From NCBI GenBank assembly GCA_030427205.1, contig JAUHXC010000028.1:62001-126000 (forward strand): a stretch of 64,000 nucleotides of DNA, written 5' to 3'. This DNA comes from a bacterium. Lineage in GTDB: Bacteria > Myxococcota_A > Bradymonadia > UBA7976 > UBA1532. A program made the position numbers and the translations under genes. Shown in pieces: positions 27,570 through 36,289 of the stretch. Numbering within the stretch: the first letter of the stretch is position 1; each line of letters starts with the position of its first letter. The notes beneath the pieces are model-generated. The model was given only the letters and a program-made list of their open reading frames with translations. It did not search any database and had not been told where the DNA came from.

Positions 27570-28589
27570 ATGGACGACATCGTGCAGGGCATCGCGCCGC
27601 TCGGCTTCCCGTGGCAGACCCTCGATCCGTTCCTCTTCTGCGTGCATCACGACGACGCCTACCCGCCGGGCAACGCCGAGATGGGGCCCGACCCGCGGCT
27701 GCTCGCCGGCCGGCGCATCGGCATGGACTTCGAGATCCGCGACGGCTGGCGCATGTACCACGGCGACGTGGTGCCCGGCTTCCCGCGCCACCCCCATCGC
27801 GGCTTCGAGACGATCACCCTCGCCCGGCGGGGGTACATCGACCACTCCGACTCGCTGGGGGCCACCGCCCGCTTCGGCCAGGGCGACGCGCAGTGGATGA
27901 CCGCCGGCCGGGGCATCGTGCACAGCGAGATGTTCCCGCTCGTGCGCCAGGACGCGGGCAACCCCACCGAGCTGTTCCAGATCTGGCTGAACCTGCCGGC
28001 GCGCAGCAAGATGGTGAAGCCGCACTTCACGATGCTGTGGGGCGAGACCATCCCCCGCGAGGTCTTCCGCGACGCCGCCGGCCGCGAGACCGAGGTGGTG
28101 ATGATCGCCGGGGCCATCGGCGCCGCCACCGCGCCGTCGCCGCCGCCCGACTCGTGGGCCTCCGACCCGCGCGCCGACATCGCGGTGTGGACCCTGCGCA
28201 TGCAGCCGGGCGCCCGCTGGACCCTGCCGCCGGCGAAGTCGGGCAGCAACCGCATGCTGTACAGCTTCGCCGGGCAGAGCATCTCGCTGGGCGGCACGAC
28301 CCTCGAGACGGGGCACGCGATCCAGGTGAAGGCCGACGTGCCGTGCGAGGTGATCAACGGCGACGCGCCCGGCGAGTTGCTGATGCTTCAAGGGCGGCCC
28401 ATCGGTGAGCCGGTGGCCCATCGCGGCCCGTTCGTGATGAACACCGCCGCCGAGCTGCGCCAGGCGATGCTCGATTATCGCCGCACGGGCTTCGGCGGCT
28501 GGCCGTGGAAGGCCGACGGTCCGGTGCACGATCGCCCCAAGGGCCGCTTCGCGATCCACGCCGACGGGCGGCAGGAGCTGCCCGGCTGA
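27570..28589 (+). CDS. Pirin family protein
   Basis: 339 residues of two cupin-type domains. Pirin hallmarks: GFPRHPHRGFETITLA with the metal-binding His set, GDAQWMTAGRGIVHSEMF, and LFQIWLNLPARSKM. These bind one Fe or other metal; family members are quercetinases or redox-linked regulators. It starts at ATG 27570 after GGAGG; a GTG two codons upstream is less well placed. Cytoplasmic, no signal peptide. Longer than the usual roughly 290 residues, with an extended middle segment (SPPPDSWASDPRADI). Confidence 0.93.
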   Translation: MDDIVQGIAPLGFPWQTLDPFLFCVHHDDAYPPGNAEMGPDPRLLAGRRIGMDFEIRDGWRMYHGDVVPGFPRHPHRGFETITLARRGYIDHSDSLGATARFGQGDAQWMTAGRGIVHSEMFPLVRQDAGNPTELFQIWLNLPARSKMVKPHFTMLWGETIPREVFRDAAGRETEVVMIAGAIGAATAPSPPPDSWASDPRADIAVWTLRMQPGARWTLPPAKSGSNRMLYSFAGQSISLGGTTLETGHAIQVKADVPCEVINGDAPGELLMLQGRPIGEPVAHRGPFVMNTAAELRQAMLDYRRTGFGGWPWKADGPVHDRPKGRFAIHADGRQELPG

Positions 28590-28654
28590 CGGCGTCCGCT
28601 TGACCGGGGACCGGCGAGCGCCGACCCTGACGCGGTCGCCTTCGTGGAGGAGCC

Positions 28655-28882
28655 GTGTCCCGCGCCTCGCTCGTCTCGTTGATTCTGCTGCTGGTCGGCG
28701 CGCCCGCCGCCGCGTGGGCCTGCCTCAACGACTTCGAGATCGCCATGGCCGAGCAGCAGCTGCGCGGGGCCTACGCGCCGGCAGTCTCGTCCGCGGCCCC
28801 CGTGCCGCTGGTCGAGATCGTGGCCGCCCTGGGCGCCATCGCGCTGCTCGTGGCCCTGATCCGCGTCGCCCGGGCCGCCTGA
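28655..28882 (+). CDS. Small membrane or secreted protein, 75 aa
   Basis: GTG start after GGAGGAG. An N-terminal signal-like helix (LVSLILLLVGAPAAAWAC), an about 25-residue exported segment, then a C-terminal helix (IVAALGAIALLVALIRVARAA). It may be a two-helix membrane protein or be cleaved after AWA. The stop and the ATG of the next gene overlap by one base (TGATG), so the two are translationally coupled and probably function together. Confidence 0.78.
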   Translation: MSRASLVSLILLLVGAPAAAWACLNDFEIAMAEQQLRGAYAPAVSSAAPVPLVEIVAALGAIALLVALIRVARAA

Positions 28883-30288
28883 TGCAGATCGATTGGGGCC
28901 GGGTGGCGCGCGTCCTGATCGCCCTGGCCATCACCGGCGTCTGCGCGCTGGTGGGTTTCATGGTCGGCGCGCTGCACCTCACCTTCGCCGCCGCCGTCGT
29001 CGAGCGCCCCGCGCCGCACCGCGTCGCGCCCCGCGCGGGGGCGACCCCGCTGAGCTTCGCGATGGTCTACGACACGGTGCACGGCCTGCACCCCGAGCAC
29101 GGCCCCGCCTGGCACGAAGCGGTGGCCCGGCGCGCCCGGCGGACGATCGGCGCCGCGCGCGCCGATGGCCCGGCTTCGGTGGAGCTGCTCGACGCGTACG
29201 ACGATCTGGCGGTGGCGCTCGACCGGCTGGGTCGCCCCGACGAGGGACTGACGGCGCTGGCCGAGAAGCAGACCCGGCTGGCGGCGACCTGGCCCGAGCC
29301 GCCGCCGGCCCGGCCAACCCTGACCGAGCCTGATCCGCCCCGGCGCGCATGGTATCGGACCTACGCCAACCGGGGCACCCTGCGCATCCACCGGGCGTTG
29401 CCGGCGCTGATGCGCGGTGAAGAGGGCGCCCGGGAGACGGTCGAGGCGGGGCTGGCCGACATCCGGCGCTCGATCGCGCTCAACCCGGCGGCGCACTTCG
29501 GCCGCGAGCGCTGGCAGGCGTGGCTGGTGGCCGGCCTGCTGCGGGCCCGCGAGACGCCGCCCATCGGCCACGATCTGATCGGGCTGCGCGACGACAGCGG
29601 GCCGCTCGAGCCCATCGGCGGCCACCCGGGCATGCTGCGGACCGACGCCGAACTGGAAGCGCTCGACGACGCGCAGCGGGCGGCGATCCGCCGGCGCGTG
29701 CCGCATTACCTGCCCGACGAGCGCTGGGCCCAGGCGGTGGGCCACCCGGGCGATCCGATCCCGTTCGACGAGCCGGCGCTGGCGATCGTGGGCATGTGGC
29801 TCTACGGCGGCGGCGCCAACCCGCACTTCGCGCTGCTGCTCGGGCGGCTGATGGAGCGGGTCGACCAGCCGGTGATCGCGTGGTCGGCCTACGCCCGCGC
29901 GGCGGAGCTCGCGGCCCGATTCGGCCCGCTGCGGGCGCGCTTCGAGCCCGAGGTCGAGCGCGCCCTGGCTCGGCTGGCGCAGGCCATCGGGCAGACCGAA
30001 GACGAGCTGCACGCGGCCTATGAGGCCGAGCGGGCGCGCGGGCGCAGTTTCCGCGCGGCGCAGGCGGCCTTCGAAGCGGGCCTCGCCGACCCGCTCGCGC
30101 CGGACGCCCTGGCGCCGTTCTTCGCCGAGCACCCGCCCATCCGCACCGCGCCGGGCAAGGCCGACCGCGCGTTCATCAGCACCAGCGGCGGCAGCGGCAC
30201 CCTCGTGCTGGCCTGGGTCCTGTGGTTCGCCGCAGTGGGCGCGTGGCTCGCCGGCAGCCGCCTGCGCGCCCGCGCGGCCGCCGGATGA
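28882..30288 (+). CDS. Membrane-anchored helical-repeat (TPR-like) protein, 468 aa
   Basis: N-terminal membrane helix at about 10-33 (VLIALAITGVCALVGFMVGALHL), a large exported domain of Ala/Leu/Arg helical pairs with TPR-like spacing (LLDAYDDLAVALDRLGRPDEGL, IRRSIALNPAAHFGRERWQ), and a C-terminal helix (about 437-460, GTLVLAWVLWFAAVGAWLAG) followed by Arg residues. The loop between the helices is therefore mostly periplasmic. Coupled to the 75-residue protein upstream. No named family; a scaffold role is inference. Confidence 0.8.
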   Translation: MQIDWGRVARVLIALAITGVCALVGFMVGALHLTFAAAVVERPAPHRVAPRAGATPLSFAMVYDTVHGLHPEHGPAWHEAVARRARRTIGAARADGPASVELLDAYDDLAVALDRLGRPDEGLTALAEKQTRLAATWPEPPPARPTLTEPDPPRRAWYRTYANRGTLRIHRALPALMRGEEGARETVEAGLADIRRSIALNPAAHFGRERWQAWLVAGLLRARETPPIGHDLIGLRDDSGPLEPIGGHPGMLRTDAELEALDDAQRAAIRRRVPHYLPDERWAQAVGHPGDPIPFDEPALAIVGMWLYGGGANPHFALLLGRLMERVDQPVIAWSAYARAAELAARFGPLRARFEPEVERALARLAQAIGQTEDELHAAYEAERARGRSFRAAQAAFEAGLADPLAPDALAPFFAEHPPIRTAPGKADRAFISTSGGSGTLVLAWVLWFAAVGAWLAGSRLRARAAAG

Positions 30289-30297
30289 GCGCGGTTT

Positions 30298-32229
30298 TCA
30301 GCCGCCCGACCAGCCGATCTCGATGATCACGCTGCGCCCGGGCAGCGGGCGCTGCAGCAGGTCGAACGCCTGCACGTCGAAGAGGTTGCGCGCCTCGACG
30401 GCCAGCGACAGGTCGAGCGGCAAGCGGGCGGCGAGGCCCGCGTCGACGAGGCCGTAGCCCGGGCGGGCGCGGCTGCCGAAGCGATCGGCGCTGACCGACC
30501 CGTGCCAGCGGGCGCTGACGAAGGGGGTCACCGGCCCGAGATCGGCCTGCAGCAGCCCGGCCAGCCGATGGGCCGGTCGATCGGGCAGCGGCGCGGCGGG
30601 GGTCGAGGTGAAGCGGGCGTGCTGACCGAGCCAGGTGCCTTCGAAGTCCAGCGGACCCCAGCCGAGACGCACGCCGACCTCGACGCCGTCCACCGCCGCC
30701 GAGAAGTCGTCCCGCGCCTGCACGGTGTAGGCGTCGGTGGGCACGAACAGGATGATGCGCTCGTAGCGCTGGGCGAAGAGCATGCCGTCGAGCGTGATGC
30801 GCAGCGGTCCGCGCAGACGCAGCCTCGCCCCGCCATCCACCCCCCAGCCGTCCTCCGGCCGCAGGTCGGGATCGCCGCGCACGCCGGGCCGGCGCACGTA
30901 GAGCTCGTCGAAGCCCGGATCGCGGAACAGGCGACCCCCGTTGCCGCGCAGCTCGAGCGCCCACCGATCGCGGTCGACCGCGCGCCAGACGGCGCCGAGC
31001 TTGGGCACCGCCATCGGCGCGCGCCCTTCGAGGGCGTCGAGGCGCACGATGGGCGCGATGCGCAGGTCGGCGAGGCCTTCGAACGTGTACGCGGCGACCA
31101 GCGCGCCGCCCCAGCGGTCTTCGCCGCTCGAGTCGGCGGGCGCGGTGCTCGACGCGACCTGATGCCGGGCCTCGAACGCCAGGCTCGGGCGGTGATCGTC
31201 GAAGCCGTGCCACTCGGCGAACCCGCGCAGCCCGGCGCTGCGATCGCGCATGGCGGCGGGCACGGTCGCGGGCGGCCCGGTGGGGTCGGTGAACGTCGAG
31301 CGCCGCTGCAGCCACCAGCCGCGCAGGCTCCAGGCGAGCAGGCCGTCGAGCGCATCACCCGCCGCGCCGAGGGCCCCCAGCACCCGATCGCTGTCCATGC
31401 GGGCGTCGCCGTCGGGGAACTGATCGCTGCCCGGCTCACCGCGCTCGGCCAGGTGGCCGTGCAGCAGCCCGACGATCTCGGCGTCGGCGAGCCGCAGGCG
31501 GCCGCGCAGCAGCCCGCCGATGCGCTGGTGATCGTTGTTGTAGCGGGTCGCCGCGCGCCCCTGAGCGTCGCTATAGTCGAAGTCGCCGTCGGCGCGGTTG
31601 CCGGAGATCAAGAGCAGCCCGTCGGCGGCGCGTCCGCCGAGCGCCAGCGCCCCGTCCCCCTGCACCAGACCGAAGCTGCCGCCGCGCAGCCGCAGATCGG
31701 CCAGTGAACCGTCGACCGATCGGGTGCGCAGCCGCAGCGCGCCGCCCTGGGCCCCCGACCCGTAGGCCGCGCCCGCCGCGCCGCGCACGACGTCCGCCGA
31801 CTCGATCATCGACGGCGGCAGCGATCCGAGGTCGACCGAGACCCCGCGGATCGCGCTCAGCGGCACGCCGTCGAGCAGGACCGCCACCTGATGCCCACCC
31901 GCGCCGCGCAGTTGCAGCGACTGCGCCCGGCCGGTATCGCCGCTGCGCAGGATGCGTACGCCGGGTACCCGCTCGAGCAGCCGACCGAGATCAGAGGCCG
32001 GCCGCGGGTCGTCCGCCGGGCGCACGCGATCGACCGCCAGCGTCCCGTCGCGGTCGTCGCGGCGCAGTCGGCGGGCGGTGATCTCGATGGTCTCGACGTC
32101 GCCGTCCGCCGCGGCGGGCGCCGGCTCGGACGGCTCATCCGGCGGCGCGGCGCGACTCGGCGCGGGCAGCAGAGAGAGCAGCAGGGCCCCGATCAGGGCC
32201 CCGCGCGCAGGCGGGCGGGCGGGCGACAT
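30298..32229 (-). CDS. TonB-dependent outer-membrane receptor
   Basis: 643 residues: signal peptide (ALIGALLLSLLPAPSRA), an acidic linker, the TonB-box-like ETIEITARR, then a plug domain (GRLLERVPGVRILRSGD, LQLRGAGGHQVAVLLDGVPL, VVRGAAGAAYGSGAQGGALRL) and a roughly 500-residue beta barrel. Size and plug resemble BtuB-type cobalamin/siderophore receptors. Start ATG 32229 is chosen for the signal peptide; the upstream extension is not protein-like. Only 53 bp separate it from the Gly-Glu lipoprotein gene on the same strand, so they may be co-transcribed. No riboswitch fits in that gap. Substrate unknown. Confidence 0.92.
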   Translation of the reverse strand: MSPARPPARGALIGALLLSLLPAPSRAAPPDEPSEPAPAAADGDVETIEITARRLRRDDRDGTLAVDRVRPADDPRPASDLGRLLERVPGVRILRSGDTGRAQSLQLRGAGGHQVAVLLDGVPLSAIRGVSVDLGSLPPSMIESADVVRGAAGAAYGSGAQGGALRLRTRSVDGSLADLRLRGGSFGLVQGDGALALGGRAADGLLLISGNRADGDFDYSDAQGRAATRYNNDHQRIGGLLRGRLRLADAEIVGLLHGHLAERGEPGSDQFPDGDARMDSDRVLGALGAAGDALDGLLAWSLRGWWLQRRSTFTDPTGPPATVPAAMRDRSAGLRGFAEWHGFDDHRPSLAFEARHQVASSTAPADSSGEDRWGGALVAAYTFEGLADLRIAPIVRLDALEGRAPMAVPKLGAVWRAVDRDRWALELRGNGGRLFRDPGFDELYVRRPGVRGDPDLRPEDGWGVDGGARLRLRGPLRITLDGMLFAQRYERIILFVPTDAYTVQARDDFSAAVDGVEVGVRLGWGPLDFEGTWLGQHARFTSTPAAPLPDRPAHRLAGLLQADLGPVTPFVSARWHGSVSADRFGSRARPGYGLVDAGLAARLPLDLSLAVEARNLFDVQAFDLLQRPLPGRSVIIEIGWSGG

Positions 32230-32282
32230 CGGCCATGCTTCGCCGATCGTCGCCCCTCGGGGCAAGCCCCAGTTGGCCGGAG

Positions 32283-33299
32283 CTACTCGGCGGTGCAGAG
32301 GTTCCAGTCGAGCCGCACGCAGACCTGGGCCCGGTTGTTGCCGTTGTCGGAGACGATGTCCTGGCAGAACGCGCTGCCGTCGTTGGTGCAGTCGTCGCCC
32401 GGCCGCCGCGGCGGATCGAAGCGGTCGCAGGTCGGCACGCAGATGCACTGCTCGGTGTCGTTGAAGACGATCCAGGTGCCGGTGGCGCAGTTGGTCGGCG
32501 GGAACTCGTTGCACGGGCCGAGCGGGGTATCGCCGGTGAAGGGCGTCTGGCCGAGCGAGAAGTCGCCGAAGCACTCGCCTTCGCCCTCGCCTTCACCCTC
32601 GCCCTCGCCTTCACCCTCGCCCTCGCCTTCGCCTTCGCCTTCACCCTCGCCCTCGCCTTCACCCTCACCCTCGCCTTCGCCCTCACCCTCACCCTCGCCT
32701 TCACCCTCGCCACCGGGGATGTCGCGGCAGGTGCCCTGCGGGGCCGGCTCGGGCTCGGGCTCACCTTCACCCTCGCCTTCACCCTCGCCTTCGCCTTCGC
32801 CCTCGCCTTCGCCCTCGCCTTCGCCTTCGCCTTCGCCTTCACCCTCGCCCTCGCCCTCGCCCTCGCCGCCGGTGCGGGCCTGGCAGTCGGGCACGCACTC
32901 GCCGGTGCAGCCATCGGGCTCACCCTCGCACAGCGAGTTGCAGGCGGTGGTGCAGTCCGGGTAGCAGTCGAACGCGCAGTCGAGGAACTCGTCCTCGTCC
33001 ACCGAGTTGAAGAAGCACTCCTCGACGCAGGCCTCGGCGTCCTGCTTGTACGCGCGGCGGGGCACGCTCATCGCGACCACCTCGGGCGCCACGTGCACCG
33101 CGCCGATGATCTGATGGATCTGCGCGTTCGCGGCGCGCAGGCTCGCGGTCAGCGCCGGCAGGTCGCAGTACTCGCCGTTGCGGCAGTCCTGGTCGGTATT
33201 GCAGCGGCGGCTGTTGCTGTTGCCGTCCCCACCGCCGCCGCCGACGCAACCACCGAGCGTGAGCCCCAGGATCCCGAACATCGCGATCACCCGCGCCAT
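32283..33299 (-). CDS. Cys-rich lipoprotein with (GE)n tracts, 338 aa
   Basis: Lipoprotein signal (GILGLTLGGC), then a Gly/Asn linker and a Cys-rich module (CNTDQDCRNGEYCD), then a helical stretch and a cluster of paired Cys (CVEEC, CAFDCYPDCTTACNSLC, CTGECVPDC). Two long Gly-Glu tracts follow, separated by EPEPEPAPQGTCRDI, and a final Cys-containing domain (CICVPTCDRFDPP). ATG after GGGAGGTG. Surface exposure on a charged, extended spacer is likely. Upstream of the TonB receptor in the same direction. Function unknown. Confidence 0.87.
   Translation of the reverse strand: MARVIAMFGILGLTLGGCVGGGGGDGNSNSRRCNTDQDCRNGEYCDLPALTASLRAANAQIHQIIGAVHVAPEVVAMSVPRRAYKQDAEACVEECFFNSVDEDEFLDCAFDCYPDCTTACNSLCEGEPDGCTGECVPDCQARTGGEGEGEGEGEGEGEGEGEGEGEGEGEGEGEGEGEGEPEPEPAPQGTCRDIPGGEGEGEGEGEGEGEGEGEGEGEGEGEGEGEGEGEGEGEGEGEGEGECFGDFSLGQTPFTGDTPLGPCNEFPPTNCATGTWIVFNDTEQCICVPTCDRFDPPRRPGDDCTNDGSAFCQDIVSDNGNNRAQVCVRLDWNLCTAE
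32575..32870 (-). repeat. Two (Gly-Glu)n coding tracts made of GAGGGC/GAAGGC hexamers
   Basis: On the minus strand two runs of GAGGGC, GAAGGC and GAGGGT hexamers at about 32575-32714 and 32761-32870 encode pure Gly-Glu. Mixed codons suggest expansion by slippage followed by point change. The same repeat type recurs in the 58576-62280 gene. Confidence 0.92.
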
Positions 33300-33476
33300 C
33301 GTGCACCTCCCTCGTCGAGAAACCGGCCATCCCCCGGCCGGACGTATGTTTGGCCAAATCGGTGCGCGTCATACTCGAAGCCGCGGTCCAGCGGTAGGGT
33401 GAATCGAGCCGCGCCGCGACCGAAGCCCGCCCGCGCGGTTGACGCCGACCCCGCCCGACCCCCATGCTGCGCCGCG

Positions 33477-34436
33477 ATGAGCGACCGTACCCCCGAGCAG
33501 GCCGAGATGTTCGGCAACCGCCTGCGCAAGCGCGCGCGACAGCTGCGAAAATGGGCCCGCAAAGCCCGTGTGAGCTGCTATCGACTCTATGACCGCGACA
33601 TCCCCGAGCTGCCCTTCGCCGTCGACTGGTACGACGGGCGGCTGCATATCGCCGAGTACGCCCGGCCCCATGACCGCGACGCCGAGGCGCACGAGGTCTG
33701 GCTCGACGCGATGATGCTCGCCGCCGCCGAGGTGTTCGAGCTGCCGCCCGAGGCGGTGCACCAGAAGCGCCGCGCGCGGCAGCGGGGCAGCGACCAGTAC
33801 GAGCGCCAGGCGGAGATCGGCCGCCGACTCATCGTCGAGGAGGGCGGGCTCAAGTTCCTCGTCAACCTCGACGACTACCTCGATACCGGGCTCTTCCTCG
33901 ACCATCGGCAGGCGCGGGCCATGGTGCGCGACGCCGCCCGCGACCGCACGCTGCTCAACCTCTTCGGCTACACCGGCGCGTTCACCGTCTACGGCGCGGC
34001 CGGCGGCGCGCGGCGCACGGTGACCGTCGACCTGTCGAATACCTACCTCGACTGGGCCAGCGACAACCTCGCGCTCAACGGCCTCGCCGACGAGGCGCGC
34101 CACGCCATGGTGCGCGACGACGTGCTCGAGTGGCTCGACTTCGCCGCCCGCCGCGGCGACCGCTTCGACATCATCGTGCTCGACCCGCCGACGTTCTCCA
34201 ACAGCAAGAAGATGCGCGACGTGCTCGACCTGCGGCGGGACCACCCGCGGCTGATCGCCGGCGCGCTCGAGCTGCTCTCCGACGACGGCTGGCTGTTGTT
34301 CTCGACCAACGCCCGCAAGTTCCGCTTCGAGCGCCGCGGGCTGCCGCCGTGCCGCATCGAAGAGATCACCGATCAGACGACCCCCCCCGATTTCACGAAG
34401 CGCCCGCACCGGGCGTGGCGACTGGAGCGCGCATGA
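33477..34436 (+). CDS. RlmK-like 23S rRNA methyltransferase (class I SAM)
   Basis: 319 residues equivalent to the C-terminal half of E. coli RlmKL (YcbY): N-terminal MFGNRLRKRARQLRKWARKA, PUA-like YDRDIPELPFAVDWYDG, and the Rossmann core LLNLFGYTGAFTVYGAAGGA with VTVDLSNTYLDWA and catalytic motif LDPPTFSNSKKM. RlmK makes m7G2069 in 23S rRNA. Here it is a free-standing gene preceding the RlmL-like gene, with a 4-bp ATGA overlap. No Shine-Dalgarno is obvious. High confidence in family, less in the exact site modified. Confidence 0.92.
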   Translation: MSDRTPEQAEMFGNRLRKRARQLRKWARKARVSCYRLYDRDIPELPFAVDWYDGRLHIAEYARPHDRDAEAHEVWLDAMMLAAAEVFELPPEAVHQKRRARQRGSDQYERQAEIGRRLIVEEGGLKFLVNLDDYLDTGLFLDHRQARAMVRDAARDRTLLNLFGYTGAFTVYGAAGGARRTVTVDLSNTYLDWASDNLALNGLADEARHAMVRDDVLEWLDFAARRGDRFDIIVLDPPTFSNSKKMRDVLDLRRDHPRLIAGALELLSDDGWLLFSTNARKFRFERRGLPPCRIEEITDQTTPPDFTKRPHRAWRLERA

Positions 34437-36289
34437 TCCCGCTGCGGCGAAAAGACGTCTTCGGCGAGCCGCGCCCGATGTTCGCCACCTGCGACATCGG
34501 CCTCGAATCGGCGCTCGCCGCGTCGCTCGAGGCGGTGGGCGCCGGCGCCATCACCCCCGTGCAGCGCGGCGTGGGCTTCGTCGGCGATCGCGAGCTGTGC
34601 TGGCGCATCAACCTCGAGAGCCGGGTGGCCAGCCGGGTGCTGGTGCCCATCGCCGAGTTCCCCGCCGCCGACAAGGACGAGCTGCTCGCCGGGGCCACCG
34701 AGGCCCCATGGTCGGCGTGGTTCCAGGTGTCGAAGACCATCGCCGTCGACGCCACCAGCCAGGACAGCGCGCTCGACCACACCGGCTATATCGCGCAGGT
34801 GGTCAAGGACGGGGTCTGCGACCACTTCCGCGCGGCCAGCGGGCGGCGGCCCGACGTGGACAAGAAGTTCCCCCACATCCGCATCAACGCCCGCGTCGAG
34901 AACGACCGCTGCATCGTCAGCCTCGACAGCAGCGGGGTCTCGCTCGACCGCCGGGGCTATCGCCGCGAGGCGGGCCCCGCGCCCCTGCGCGAGACCCTGG
35001 CCGCCGGCTGCCTCTTCGCCTCCGGCTGGACGCCGGGCAAGGTGCTCGTCGACCCGATGTGCGGCGCGGGCACGCTGTTGATCGAGGCCGCGCTGCTGGC
35101 GACGAATACCCCGCCGGGCCTGGGCCGCGGGCGGCGGGGGCACTTCAGCTTCACCCACTGGTACGGCCACCGCCAGAGCCGCTTCGAGGCGCTGCTCGAC
35201 GAGCTGGAGGGCCAGATCGTCGAGGCCGAGTCGCCGATCTACGGCTCCGACGTCGACCCGGAGGTGTTGGGCCACGCCATGCGCAACGCCGAGCGGGCGG
35301 GGGTGGCCGAGGCGCTGACCCTGGCCCAGCAGCCGGTGAGCGCGGCCCGCCCGCCGGCCGGCGTCGATACGGGCGTGGTGCTGTGCAATCCGCCCTACGG
35401 CCACCGCATCGGCCGCCCCGACCAGCTGCAGGCGCTCTACGCCACGCTGGGGCGCACGCTCAAGTTCGAGTTCGGCGGCTGGGACGTCTGGCTGCTGGTG
35501 GGCGACGGCGCGCCGGTGCGCAACGTGGGCATGAGCCCGACCAATACCGTGTACCTGCGCAACGGGCCCATCGAGTGCCGGCTGATGCAGTACGAGGTGT
35601 TCAAGGGCCGGCCGTCGCTGGTGGAGGCCCGCGAGCGGCGCGAGGAGCGCCGTGATGGGCCCCGTGGCGGGCGCGGTGGCGGACGCAGCGGCGATTCGCG
35701 ACGCGGCGACCCGGGCGGGCGCGATCGGGACGGGCGGCACGGCGGCGGTTCGCGGCACGGCGGTTCGCGGCACAGCGGTTCGGGGCACAGCGGTTCGCAG
35801 CGCAGCGGCGCCGGACGACGCTCGGGCGGCCGGGATCGAGACGATCGCCGCGGCGCGCGGGGGCGGGACGACCGCCGCGACGACCGACGCGGCCCGGGCG
35901 GACGCGATCGGGACGGGCGGCGCGGCGACGGTCAGCGCAGCAGCGGTCAGCGCAGCGGCGCCGGCCGCCGCGGGGGTCCGGGCGGACGGCGCGACGATCG
36001 GCGAGGCCCGCCGCGCGGGTCACGCCGGGACGAGCGCCGCGACGACGACCGACGGCACGATCGGCGAGACGATCGCCGAGGCCCGCCCCGCGGCGAGCGC
36101 CGCGACGACCGCCGAGGACCGCCGCGTGATGCGCGCCGCGACGACCGACGGGACGGCCCGCCGCGCGGCCCCCGGCCCGACCGCGGCGACGATCGGCGCC
36201 CGCGCGGCGGACCGCAGAAGAGCGGCGGCGGCAAGGGCAACCCCTGGCGCCGGCCGACCGCCGCCGACGACGGCCCCGAGGAGCCGTGA
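34433..36289 (+). CDS. RlmL-like 23S rRNA methyltransferase with long Arg/Gly-rich tail
   Basis: 618 residues. The N-terminal THUMP-type domain has MFATCDIGLESALAASLEA and RINLESRVASRVLVPIAEF. The methyltransferase core carries VDPMCGAGTLLIEAAL, IYGSDVDPEVLGHA and VVLCNPPYGHRIG (NPPY, as in N2-guanine methylases such as RlmL, m2G2445). From about residue 410 to the end it is almost entirely Arg, Gly, Asp and Ser (GGRGGGRSGDSRRGD, RDDRRGPPR), an RGG-type disordered tail that is not part of E. coli RlmL. Overlaps the RlmK-like gene by ATGA and the next gene by GTGA, so all three are coupled. Confidence 0.92.
   Translation: MIPLRRKDVFGEPRPMFATCDIGLESALAASLEAVGAGAITPVQRGVGFVGDRELCWRINLESRVASRVLVPIAEFPAADKDELLAGATEAPWSAWFQVSKTIAVDATSQDSALDHTGYIAQVVKDGVCDHFRAASGRRPDVDKKFPHIRINARVENDRCIVSLDSSGVSLDRRGYRREAGPAPLRETLAAGCLFASGWTPGKVLVDPMCGAGTLLIEAALLATNTPPGLGRGRRGHFSFTHWYGHRQSRFEALLDELEGQIVEAESPIYGSDVDPEVLGHAMRNAERAGVAEALTLAQQPVSAARPPAGVDTGVVLCNPPYGHRIGRPDQLQALYATLGRTLKFEFGGWDVWLLVGDGAPVRNVGMSPTNTVYLRNGPIECRLMQYEVFKGRPSLVEARERREERRDGPRGGRGGGRSGDSRRGDPGGRDRDGRHGGGSRHGGSRHSGSGHSGSQRSGAGRRSGGRDRDDRRGARGRDDRRDDRRGPGGRDRDGRRGDGQRSSGQRSGAGRRGGPGGRRDDRRGPPRGSRRDERRDDDRRHDRRDDRRGPPRGERRDDRRGPPRDARRDDRRDGPPRGPRPDRGDDRRPRGGPQKSGGGKGNPWRRPTAADDGPEEP

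Noticed and set aside
32230..32282. Cobalamin riboswitch before the TonB-dependent receptor
   Set aside because: Only 53 bp of space and no B12-box-like sequence.
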